Positions 41,690 through 49,446 of a stretch of DNA of 64,000 bases are shown here, one piece after another. Source of the DNA: Flavobacteriales bacterium (lineage in GTDB: Bacteria > Bacteroidota > Bacteroidia > Flavobacteriales_F > PHOS-HE28); the NCBI GenBank assembly GCA_030584065.1, contig CP129489.1, positions 3,267,497 to 3,331,496 on the forward strand. The letters are read 5' to 3'. The position numbers and the translations under genes are program-made. The notes beneath the pieces were generated by a model that was given only the letters and a program-made list of their open reading frames with translations, had not been told where the DNA came from and did not search any database. Position 1 is the first letter of the stretch. The number at the start of each line of letters is the position of its first letter.

Positions 41690-41697
41690 CGAAGCTA
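41690..41697 (-). promoter_or_regulatory. -7 box with leaderless spacing
   Basis: TAGCTTCG, close to TAnnTTTG, ends 4 nt before the ATG of 41101-41685. Confidence 0.45.
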
Positions 41698-41862
41698 GGT
41701 TGGCTTCGACCCTTCGAGTCCATTGCTCTCCACGCTACCGGGACCTTCGGCCGGCGAAGGCCCGTTCATGGTCCCTGCCGATTTCCCAGCTCCCCCATCC
41801 GCACCAGGCATCACCCCCTGCGCGTGGTCGTTCCCCAGTGCGGCGTTGCCGCCGGATATGCG

Positions 41863-42285
41863 CTACCGCGCACTGTTCACCAGCCGCGCGACATACCGCT
41901 GCTGGTGGTGCTCCACGCTCACCACGAAGACCCCATCGGGCAGCGGCGCATCGATGCGGATGGGCTCCGGAGCGGCCGTGATGGGGCGCTCGTGCAGCAG
42001 CAGGCTGCTGGCGGCATGGATGCGCAGCGTGGCGCGCGCGCCATCGGCCAGGGGCAGCAGCAGGTGATGCGCGCCGGTGGCGGGGTCGGTGAGCAGCCGC
42101 AGCGCGGGGCTGTGGGGCGCCTCGTGCACGGAGTTGAGCTCATCGGGCGTGAGGCGGATGATGTTGCGGAACTGGTCCTCCGCATCGAAGGCGCCGAAGA
42201 AGCCGCCCAGCAGGATGAGGCCATCGGGCTACACGGCGATGGTGTTCACGAACGCGGTGGGCTGGGTGCCGGGCACCGCGCCCCC
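41863..42285 (-). pseudogene. Decayed delta-60 repeat protein, C-terminal fragment
   Basis: Reading the minus strand, one frame gives AFVNTIAV-stop-PDGLILLGGFFGAFD ... FRNIIRLTPDEL, a textbook delta-60 repeat interrupted by TAG (42229-42231) where such repeats have Gln. The frame then continues about 110 codons with TLRIHAASSLLLHERPITAA to VARLVNSAR, similar to a surface-protein C-terminus. No start or signal peptide remains: the neighbour gene ends at 42286. Inferred to be the tail of a lost gene. Confidence 0.65.
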
Positions 42286-43371
42286 TCACTCCACCACCAG
42301 CCGCTGCGCCCCGGGCGCGCCCTCCAGCCGCAGCAGGTACACGCCCGGCGCAAGGTGTGCCGCGAGGGTGGCGGTGCCGCTGGGGATGCGCTGCTGCAGG
42401 AGCAGCTGGCCCCGGGCATCGTGCAGCTGGAGCAGGCCTGCGGCGCGCGCGTGGATCAGCACCGGGCCCGAGGCCGGATTCGGGGCGATGGCCAAGGGGG
42501 CGGGGCCCGGCTGATCGGGCAGGCCCGTGCTGGCGATGAACACGCAGCTGCTCTGCTGGCTGCAGCCGCCGAAGCTCACCTGCAGGGCGTAGCTGCCCGC
42601 TGTTTCAGCCGTGTAGCTCTGCTGGTCGGCGCCGGGGATCGGCGTGCCGCCGTCATCGCAATCGAGCCACTGGTAGGCCACGCCGGTGGCGTTGGCCGTG
42701 AGCAGGGCGCCGTCCACGGTGAAGCCGGTATCCAGGTCGATCACCTCCAGCTCGATGGTGATGATGGAGTCGCAGCCCTGCGCGTTGGGGATGGTGTCGG
42801 TGTAGAGCCCGCTGCTGGTCCATTGCTGCCCGCTGGGCGAGAGGAAGGACAGGCAGGCCGAGGCCTCGAGGGAGGAGGCGGTGGGCACGCAGTCGGCGAG
42901 GATGGAGACGTTGAAGCGGATGTCGCTGTTGGCGTAGAGCGCGGCGTTGGTGCCGTTGTAGAACATGCGTCCGCCGGGGTAGGGGTTGCCGCCGGAGAAG
43001 GGGATCTCCAGGCTCATGGGCAGCTCGAAGGTGAGCTGGCTGAAGGCCGTGGCCGTGACCGCTTCGGTGAGGTAGATGCGCAGGTAGGAGTTGGCGCTTA
43101 CCGCTGTGGCGGGCTGCGCCTGGGTGTGGATGGGCGTGCTGGTGACGGTGCTGCCGGCGTAGATCTTCAGCTGGCCGGCCAGGTTGGTGCCGCCCTCCAG
43201 GCAGTAGATCTCCACATACTCCACGAGGCCGTTGCAGGTGGGCATGAACGACTGGCCGATCTCCGCATCGGTGGGGTCGGAGCCCGGGGCGTTGCTGTTG
43301 CCGATGAGGCATTGGGCCTGCGCGGCGAGGGAGAAGCCAAGACCAACGGCGAGGAGGAAGGGGCGGTTCAC
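42286..43371 (-). CDS. T9SS-secreted protein with PKD-like region
   Basis: 361 residues. Signal peptide at 1-20 (AAQAQ), a jelly-roll-like domain (about 25-160) with several Cys, a PKD/Ig-like stretch (ALLTANATGVAYQWLDCDDGG) and a T9SS type A sorting domain (IAPNPASGPVLIHARAAG ... LAPGVYLLRL). GTG start, 43371. Divergent from the 43542 cassette, with 170 bp between. Confidence 0.8.
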   Translation of the reverse strand: MNRPFLLAVGLGFSLAAQAQCLIGNSNAPGSDPTDAEIGQSFMPTCNGLVEYVEIYCLEGGTNLAGQLKIYAGSTVTSTPIHTQAQPATAVSANSYLRIYLTEAVTATAFSQLTFELPMSLEIPFSGGNPYPGGRMFYNGTNAALYANSDIRFNVSILADCVPTASSLEASACLSFLSPSGQQWTSSGLYTDTIPNAQGCDSIITIELEVIDLDTGFTVDGALLTANATGVAYQWLDCDDGGTPIPGADQQSYTAETAGSYALQVSFGGCSQQSSCVFIASTGLPDQPGPAPLAIAPNPASGPVLIHARAAGLLQLHDARGQLLLQQRIPSGTATLAAHLAPGVYLLRLEGAPGAQRLVVE

Positions 43372-43526
43372 GGTGGGAGGGTGAGCGCGAGAGGTATCAT
43401 GGACCGGCTGGGTCGTGCTGCGGCGGCCTGCGGAAGCGGGGTGCGCGTCAGCGCATGCGGAAGGGTGCGGTACCGGGGCTTTGGCAATCTGGGCTTGCGA
43501 ATGCCGTAGCGTAAGGGCCGTCCGCC

Positions 43527-43534
43527 TATCTTGG
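43527..43534 (+). promoter_or_regulatory. Candidate -7 box of the protease cassette
   Basis: TATCTTGG, near TAnnTTTG, ends 7 nt before the ATG at 43542 and is the best promoter candidate for the four-gene cassette. Confidence 0.4.
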
Positions 43535-43541
43535 TCTGGAA

Positions 43542-44351
43542 ATGCGAACTGGAATGAAAGCGATGGCCCGGATCACGGTGGTTGGGCTGCTGGCCTTTGC
43601 GGCCGGCGGGGCGGCTGCGCAGTGCAAGTCCTTTGAGGGCGATCGCGGCGCGCTGAAGTACCAGGCACGGGGCCAAACGGCCGAGGAGAAGCGATGCGAA
43701 GGCTTCACCAAGCTCGATATGGCCGCATTGGACGGTGAGGTGATGTCCGTGACGCGGGGCATCCCCTCGTATTACTACTCGGCCACGGAGGTCATCTCCA
43801 TCATGGCCCCGTACATCGCGGGCTGTGAAGTGCTCGAATGCACGGGGCGTGCGCGGGTGAGCGGGAGCTTCTATCGGCTCGACATGGAGATCGGGCCGGG
43901 CGAGACGAAATACGTACCCGTGAAGGACGTGATGCTGGACGGCGAGGTGAAGAACGACCGCCTGGGGGTGGTGCTGCGGCGGCCCGGCATGAAGGAGACC
44001 TATGTGCCGGTGCGCGTGAGCTCGCGCCTGCGCAAGGGCGGCATCGGCGCACCCGATAGCCTGTTCGTGAAGTTCCTGCCGCGCATCGCCCTGCGCGATA
44101 TGGCCGTGGAGGTGTATGACGGGGCCACGGAAAAGCTGCTCTACACAGGCGGGGTGCGCGGCATGCTGGCCAACGACAGGGAGGTGACCGTGGCGATACC
44201 GGTCGCTGCGCTGGGCCTGCGCCGCGATGCCGAGCGCATGGTGCTGGTGCAGCTGAAGAGCAAGGCGGAGGGCCCGGCGACCGACAAGGAGAAGGCGCGA
44301 CTGGACCGGTCGTTCACCTTGATCCTGCCCAAGGAATTGCCGGCGCAATGA
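43542..44351 (+). CDS. Secreted protein, cassette gene 1
   Basis: 269 residues. Signal peptide MKAMARITVVGLLAFAAGGA (from Met5), then a periplasmic domain with four Cys early on (QCKSF, KRCEGF, GCEVLEC) that could form disulfides, and beta-rich segments. No recognised family. ATG 43542 is supported by the TATCTTGG box 7 nt upstream. Its stop overlaps the next ATG (ATGA), as do the following two junctions, so all four proteins are probably made together and work in the envelope. Confidence 0.65.
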   Translation: MRTGMKAMARITVVGLLAFAAGGAAAQCKSFEGDRGALKYQARGQTAEEKRCEGFTKLDMAALDGEVMSVTRGIPSYYYSATEVISIMAPYIAGCEVLECTGRARVSGSFYRLDMEIGPGETKYVPVKDVMLDGEVKNDRLGVVLRRPGMKETYVPVRVSSRLRKGGIGAPDSLFVKFLPRIALRDMAVEVYDGATEKLLYTGGVRGMLANDREVTVAIPVAALGLRRDAERMVLVQLKSKAEGPATDKEKARLDRSFTLILPKELPAQ

Positions 44352-45481
44352 GCTTGCAGGGGGGGCTGCGACGGATCAGCCGCAGCGTGCACGGATGGTG
44401 GGCCGCCGAGCGGGGCTGGTGCCGGCTGCGCGAGGAGCGTGAGCGGCTGTGGCGCCGGATGTCCCGCTCATTGCGGAAGCCCGATGCGGATGCCGCACGG
44501 CGGGAAGCGGAGTTCGCCCACCTGCAGCGCGTGGAGGCGGTATACAAGGAGCTGCGCCAGCGCCGCGTGCTGCGCAACAGGCTGTTGCTGCTGTGCGGAC
44601 TGATGCTGCTGGTGGGGCTGCTGCTGCGCCCTAGGGAATCCAGCACCACATTCCAATTGAAGGGCCGGTTCAGCTCGGTGCTGTTCCGCACCACCACGGA
44701 CCTGTCCATTTCGAGCGATGAAGGGGCGCCATGGGTGCGAAGGGCGGTATCCGCCGTGGTGGATACCACGTGGAGCTACAAGTACGGCACGCCGTTCCCC
44801 AAGCGCGGCCGCCTCGTGCTCACGGCACCGGGCGGCGAGGTCGTGATCAGCCACCTGAAGATACCCGCAGGCACCTTCATACGGTTGCAGCGCGACGGCA
44901 ATACGAGCCTGCTGCGCATGCTTCCCGCAGAGGAACGGCGGGAAGACCTCAGTGTGAGCCTGCTCGGCCACGGAGGAGCACTCGTGCGGGACGGTGACAG
45001 CACCACCTTCCCCGGCGGTGTGGAGCTGCTCCCCGAGGGCAATGGGTACCATGTGATCCAGCTCGTCGGGCTGGACCTTGAGCTGCCCTGCCTGGCGGTG
45101 GATTCGGTGCGCTTCGTGCGGTCGAACTGGCTGAACCCGGAGGACATGCCCCGCGCTTCGACGCTGGCCGCCAGCCTGGTCACCGGTGCCGGCGACACGC
45201 GCGGCATCGAGCTCCTGCAGCACGACACGCTGGCGATCCGGCTCGATGGCCGCGCCCCGTTCTGCCTGCGCACGGACAGCTTGGGCCTGCAGGTGACCCA
45301 GACGGGCCGTGCCCTCGGTCTGATGGCCGGGCAGGCATGGAGACAGGCGGAGGAGCTGGACCGGAGACGCCTGTGGCTGACGGCGCAGGTGGCGGACCTG
45401 CCGGCGGAGTGGCGCGCTTTCCTCCTCACCATCCTGGTTTCCGTGTTCGGCTACCTCGTACTTGGCAACCGGGGCAAATGA
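44348..45481 (+). CDS. Two-TM membrane protein, cassette gene 2
   Basis: 377 residues. A basic, helical cytoplasmic N-terminus of about 75 residues, TM1 (about 77-92, LLLLCGLMLLVGLLL), a beta-rich extracytoplasmic domain (about 95-350), TM2 (about 357-372) and a short tail. No family recognised. The layout suggests an inner-membrane anchor presenting a periplasmic domain to the protease made by the next gene. Confidence 0.65.
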   Translation: MSLQGGLRRISRSVHGWWAAERGWCRLREERERLWRRMSRSLRKPDADAARREAEFAHLQRVEAVYKELRQRRVLRNRLLLLCGLMLLVGLLLRPRESSTTFQLKGRFSSVLFRTTTDLSISSDEGAPWVRRAVSAVVDTTWSYKYGTPFPKRGRLVLTAPGGEVVISHLKIPAGTFIRLQRDGNTSLLRMLPAEERREDLSVSLLGHGGALVRDGDSTTFPGGVELLPEGNGYHVIQLVGLDLELPCLAVDSVRFVRSNWLNPEDMPRASTLAASLVTGAGDTRGIELLQHDTLAIRLDGRAPFCLRTDSLGLQVTQTGRALGLMAGQAWRQAEELDRRRLWLTAQVADLPAEWRAFLLTILVSVFGYLVLGNRGK

Positions 45482-46104
45482 GGCCACTCGTCGCCCTGTA
45501 CGTTGCGCTGCTCGGCTGCGAACTTGCGGCCCAGATGCCGCCGGAGTACGAGCTCGCCTACCGGCGGTGCGCCGTGTACATCGAGCGGCCGGCCGACGGA
45601 GGCCGGGAAGTGGGCGCGGGCTTCATCGTGGATCGGCGCGGTGATTCGCTGGTGGTCGCCACCGCACGGCATGTGGTGCAGGACACGGCTTCGCGCCATG
45701 CGCCACCGGGCCATGCCGTGCTCTACAATGGCGGGCCGCCACTGCCCTACCGCCTCCTCCATCTGGATCGTGAGGACCTTGCTTTCATCCAGGTGCACGC
45801 CCCACGCTACACGGTTCGGCCTGCCCCGCCCTGCCGCGAGGCACCGATGGACGCACCGGTGTGGTTGCTCGCTTTGCGCGCGGGCTACGTTCCCATGCCC
45901 TTCGGTTTCGATGGCCGGTTGCTGGCCCGTTCAAGCAACGGCCTCCATTTCTGGGCGGCGATGACCGGCGCTGATCAGGGCGATTCGGGCTCGGCGATCA
46001 TCTCCCACCAAGGCGTGGTGGGCATGCTGCTCGGTGGAAGCGATGAGGTCCGCTGCCTGGACATCGCATACATCATGGAGCGATACCAGACCCTGAAGCG
46101 ATGA
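45478..46104 (+). CDS. Trypsin-like serine protease, cassette gene 3
   Basis: 208 residues. Signal peptide (about 1-18). Complete catalytic triad: His65 in VVATARHVV, Asp100 in LDREDLAFIQV, Ser170 in GADQGDSGSAII. Size and motifs fit the bacterial trypsin/S1-like fold without a PDZ domain. Predicted periplasmic. The ATGA overlap with gene 2 and the same overlap with gene 4 fix its place in the cassette. Target unknown. Confidence 0.75.
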   Translation: MRPLVALYVALLGCELAAQMPPEYELAYRRCAVYIERPADGGREVGAGFIVDRRGDSLVVATARHVVQDTASRHAPPGHAVLYNGGPPLPYRLLHLDREDLAFIQVHAPRYTVRPAPPCREAPMDAPVWLLALRAGYVPMPFGFDGRLLARSSNGLHFWAAMTGADQGDSGSAIISHQGVVGMLLGGSDEVRCLDIAYIMERYQTLKR

Positions 46105-47597
46105 AACGAGCCCGCAACCTGCGCTGCCGACTCCTGCTTGCCGTCAGCCTGCCGCTGGGGTGGTCGGCGCTGCACGCTCAACCCTCGATCACCGAGCTCA
46201 CGGCGGTGGAGTTCGAGGATGGCCAGCTGGGCGCCGTGGTGGCCTCCCGCAACGGGACCCATCACTTCGTGCGGATTACCACGCGGCAGCAGGAAGCCGC
46301 TGCGCCTTTGCTGCCCGAAGCGGAGGTCCTGTTCGCCAGGAGCAGGAAGGCGACCGCCACCCTGGTCCGCCGCATCGATGCGGACGAGCGCTACATCATC
46401 GGATTGTACCGCTGCCAGTACCTCGGAGCAGCAACCTCGGCACCGCGGATCGCCACCATGCCACTGACCAAGGACCAGCCGCTTCATGTGGTGATGGACG
46501 TCCGCCCAGCCAGTGAGCGGGACCAGTTCGAGCCGAGCCTGCGGCGCATCCTCACGTACACGGGCGAGTCCGGTGGCAGGCATGAGGCCCGTCCCGTTCC
46601 CGCCACGCGCGGCTCAAGCGGTGCACCGGTATTCAATGAGGAGGGCGCAATGGTGGGAATCACCCTGGAGGATTGGACCCTGCGGGATGCGCGCGTGGCG
46701 GTTGCCATCCTGCCCATCACCGGCCTGCGGGAGCTCATCCTCGGGAAAGCCGGGACCACGGCGGGTGCTGGAGGCATACCCTGCGAGCAGTTCGACCTGC
46801 AGGAGATGGCCACGGGCCGGAACACGTGTGAGCAGTTCGAGCACGATGCGCAGCAGGCGCTCAAGCGCGCCGAGGAGGCGCAGCAGCGCCAAGCGGCGCG
46901 CCAGCGCCAGTACGAAGCGCAAACCAGGCTGCAGAAGCGCTGGGAGCGTCGGATGGTGCAGAGCACCATTGCGGTTGCGCCGGTAGTGGGCTGGGGCGGC
47001 GGCTCAGAGATGCTGCTGCGACCCACTGGGGGAGTGGACCTCCATGTGATGCCCGACCGGCTGTTCCAGATCCATGTGCGGCTGCAGGGGCTCATGCTCT
47101 ACGGCGACCGCACCTATGAAGATGCCGACGCAGCACTGCTCGGGTTCAACCGGATCCGCACGCGCGCGCAGGCGGTGGAGGGCATGGCGGGCTTCTGCCT
47201 CGGCAAGGGCGACATCTACTTCGGGGCGATGGCCGGCTATGGGATGGAGTTGCCGGCTACCTTGATCCGAACCCTCGGCCCACAGGAGATCAGCACCGTC
47301 ACTGCAGCAGAGGGCTGGATGCGGCCGGTTTCGCAATTCGACATCGGCGTTCAGATCGCCCCTGTTCGATTGTCACTGGGCTTCCGTACCGCCCATGGCG
47401 CCGTTCCTGATATCTACAAGGCCCAGCGCATGGGCCTGCCCTGGGCATTCAGCTGGCCCGCGAAGGACATGCCCGCGAACGGGACCATGATCGTGCTGGA
47501 GTTCAGCTACCGGCTTTGGGGCTGGTGGAACCGCGATATGAAGGAGCACGCGGAGAAGGAGTACTATGGGAGCGGTGGCATCGATCGGCCGCGCTGA
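46101..47597 (+). CDS. Protease-like domain fused to a beta-barrel, cassette gene 4
   Basis: 498 residues. Signal peptide at 1-27 (LHAQ). Residues 30-215 look like a trypsin fold in which the Ser motif is present (TRGSSGAPVF, Ser173) but no clear catalytic His or Asp is seen, so a pseudo-protease is likely. A Gln/Arg-rich coiled coil (about 255-290) leads to a C-terminal region (about 295-480) of amphipathic strands such as IYFGAMAGYGMEL and MIVLEFSYRLWGW, typical of a small outer-membrane barrel. It could tie the cassette to the outer membrane. Converges on the AMOP-like gene, 31 bp away. Confidence 0.65.
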   Translation: MKRARNLRCRLLLAVSLPLGWSALHAQPSITELTAVEFEDGQLGAVVASRNGTHHFVRITTRQQEAAAPLLPEAEVLFARSRKATATLVRRIDADERYIIGLYRCQYLGAATSAPRIATMPLTKDQPLHVVMDVRPASERDQFEPSLRRILTYTGESGGRHEARPVPATRGSSGAPVFNEEGAMVGITLEDWTLRDARVAVAILPITGLRELILGKAGTTAGAGGIPCEQFDLQEMATGRNTCEQFEHDAQQALKRAEEAQQRQAARQRQYEAQTRLQKRWERRMVQSTIAVAPVVGWGGGSEMLLRPTGGVDLHVMPDRLFQIHVRLQGLMLYGDRTYEDADAALLGFNRIRTRAQAVEGMAGFCLGKGDIYFGAMAGYGMELPATLIRTLGPQEISTVTAAEGWMRPVSQFDIGVQIAPVRLSLGFRTAHGAVPDIYKAQRMGLPWAFSWPAKDMPANGTMIVLEFSYRLWGWWNRDMKEHAEKEYYGSGGIDRPR

Positions 47598-47628
47598 TCG
47601 GTGCTCCGGCTCCGCAGCCCATCCGTCA

Positions 47629-48237
47629 TCAGCGCTTGGCAGGCCCTTGGTGGGGGTCGAACATCCTCTTCCGCTCGGCTTCGATGATCGCGGGCAGAGC
47701 ACCGTTCGTCTTGCACCGCGCTCCCCTGTTCGGCGGATGCAAGCGCTGGCGCTCCAGCCAGCCATTCGGCATGGCGGCGGCTTGTTCGCGCGGCAACAAG
47801 TCCTCTATCCGGTGAGCATCGAGGAGATCAGGATCCAGTATCACCGTTCCGTCCGCTTCTTCACCCATCCCGGTTCCAACCTTGTCGGGCAGCCCGGCCG
47901 AAGGCCCTTGGTTGTACAGCGCACCGGTTCGGTCGTAGCAGCAGTTCTGGCCTGCCCGCACCGCGCGCTCATTCACCGTGGGGTAGGATCGGTAACAGGT
48001 GACCGTGTCTGACGTTGCGTTGGGAATCAGCGGCGGAAGGATGGCCCAGCCATCGCCCAAGTTCTTGCCGGGCGCTGTGCACGGGCAGTTCCTCAAGGCC
48101 TTCGCCCACTCCGGGGTAGGCGGCGCATTCATGACCGACCCTGGAGCGGAGTAGCCGCCGATGTGCTGTGCCGCGGCACCCGCGATCCAGGCGAAAGGCA
48201 TCAGTACGAGCACGATGCGCAGCATGGGGAAGGGCAT
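47629..48237 (-). CDS. Secreted AMOP-like domain protein
   Basis: 202 residues. Signal peptide at 1-24. Residues 44-122 read W...L..CPC (Cys51, Cys53), C81 in TVTCYRSYPT, AGQNCCYDRTGALYNQGP (Cys99, Cys100) and GLPDKVG, the same order as the Cys-rich AMOP domain of animal adhesion proteins such as MUC4, whose core is CPC ... C.RS ... GxQCCYD. No other domain. ATG 48237 is chosen because a GACCTTCG box ends 6 nt upstream; ATG 48225 is the alternative. Confidence 0.55.
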   Translation of the reverse strand: MPFPMLRIVLVLMPFAWIAGAAAQHIGGYSAPGSVMNAPPTPEWAKALRNCPCTAPGKNLGDGWAILPPLIPNATSDTVTCYRSYPTVNERAVRAGQNCCYDRTGALYNQGPSAGLPDKVGTGMGEEADGTVILDPDLLDAHRIEDLLPREQAAAMPNGWLERQRLHPPNRGARCKTNGALPAIIEAERKRMFDPHQGPAKR

Positions 48238-48243
48238 CCGTTG

Positions 48244-48251
48244 CGAAGGTC
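48244..48251 (-). promoter_or_regulatory. Candidate -7 box of the AMOP-like gene
   Basis: GACCTTCG ends 6 nt before the ATG at 48237, in line with the other short-leader promoters. Confidence 0.35.
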
Positions 48252-48349
48252 GCGGTCTTCGCCCATACGGGCAGGCGACCTGACGAGCAGAAGCATCGGG
48301 GCGTGCCCCCCCCATGATCCCCGTCAGCGCCGCGTACGCCACGCCCGAC

Positions 48350-48357
48350 TACCTTTC
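48350..48357 (+). promoter_or_regulatory. -7 box of the 48372 gene
   Basis: TACCTTTC matches TAnnTTTG except at the last base and ends 14 nt before the ATG at 48372. Confidence 0.4.
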
Positions 48358-48371
48358 GGAAAATCGCCACC

Positions 48372-49319
48372 ATGCGGAACATGACCCTGCTCGCTTCCGC
48401 TGTGCTCAGCGCCGCCGCGCTCCACGCCCAGCCCACCCTTACCCAGGCCACCAACAGCTTCACCATCGGCCAGAGCCTCACCTTGAACTACAGCCCCTAC
48501 ACGGACCCGGGCTCCGCGGGGCCCAACCAGACCTGGGACTTCGCCGCGCTGGCCGTTGACAGCACCACCACCGTGCAATGGGTGGACCCCGCCACCACCG
48601 CCAGCGGCGCGCTCTTCCCGCAGGCCACCATCGCGGAGCTGTGGGACGTGACCTCCTTCAGCGATCAGGACGCCACGGGCCTCTATGTGCAGGGCACCGA
48701 TGAGCAGGGCACCGTGGTGGCGCTCACCGACACCCGCCGCGCGCTGATGTGGCCGCTCACCTACGACGACAGCTGGACCGACACCTATGCGGGCGCCTAC
48801 AACGTGGCCGGTTTCGATGTGACGCGCACCGGCACCTACAACGGCGAGGCCGATGCCTACGGCACCCTGGAGATGCCCTGGGGCACGGTGGCGAATGCGC
48901 TGCGCGTGCACATCACCGCCGCGCAGAGCGATGCCTCGCCCTTCGCCACCCTCGAGCAGGACATCGATTCCTACCAATGGTTCGTGGTGGGCGAGCCCTG
49001 GCCGGTGCTGGAGGTGGTGACCAATACGATCAACAGCCCGCTCGGCCCCTTCACCACCACCTACAGCCTGTGGCAAGCCGATGCCGTTACCGGTACGCCC
49101 GAGCGCACGGCGCCGGCGGCCGAGCTGCGGGGCTGGCTGCTGCCCGGCGGCGCGGCCTTCGCGCTCAACCGGCCGGCCACTGGAGTGCTGCTCGATGCAT
49201 CGGGCCGTGTGGCGGCCACGCTGAACCGCGAGGCGGTGATCGGCCTGGCCGGCCTGGCACCGGGCCTCTACATCGTGCGCGGTGACGATGGCGCCACGGC
49301 GCGCTTCGTGCGCGAGTAG
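48372..49319 (+). CDS. T9SS-secreted protein
   Basis: 315 residues. Signal peptide (LSAAALHAQ), then a soluble beta-rich domain (LNYSPYTDPGSAGPNQTWDF ...) and a short T9SS sorting tail (VLLDASGRVAATL, LAPGLYIVRGDD). The middle is also found in other T9SS proteins of Bacteroidota, where its role is unknown. TAG stop. Its own promoter is at 48350. Confidence 0.75.
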   Translation: MRNMTLLASAVLSAAALHAQPTLTQATNSFTIGQSLTLNYSPYTDPGSAGPNQTWDFAALAVDSTTTVQWVDPATTASGALFPQATIAELWDVTSFSDQDATGLYVQGTDEQGTVVALTDTRRALMWPLTYDDSWTDTYAGAYNVAGFDVTRTGTYNGEADAYGTLEMPWGTVANALRVHITAAQSDASPFATLEQDIDSYQWFVVGEPWPVLEVVTNTINSPLGPFTTTYSLWQADAVTGTPERTAPAAELRGWLLPGGAAFALNRPATGVLLDASGRVAATLNREAVIGLAGLAPGLYIVRGDDGATARFVRE

Positions 49320-49446
49320 CGGAGGGGCGAGGGCCAGCGACAGCCGTCCCTTCACGGTCGGCCTGGCTACGCTGAAGCGCCGATGGTGCGCGCCGGCTCA
49401 TTGGCACGCACCGGGTCGGTGGGAAGGGTCTATGTTCGCGCCCGCC

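Noticed and set aside
47591-47635. Bidirectional terminator between the convergent genes
   Set aside because: The GCGCTGAT/ATCAGCGC arms are separated by 29 nt, too far for a convincing hairpin.
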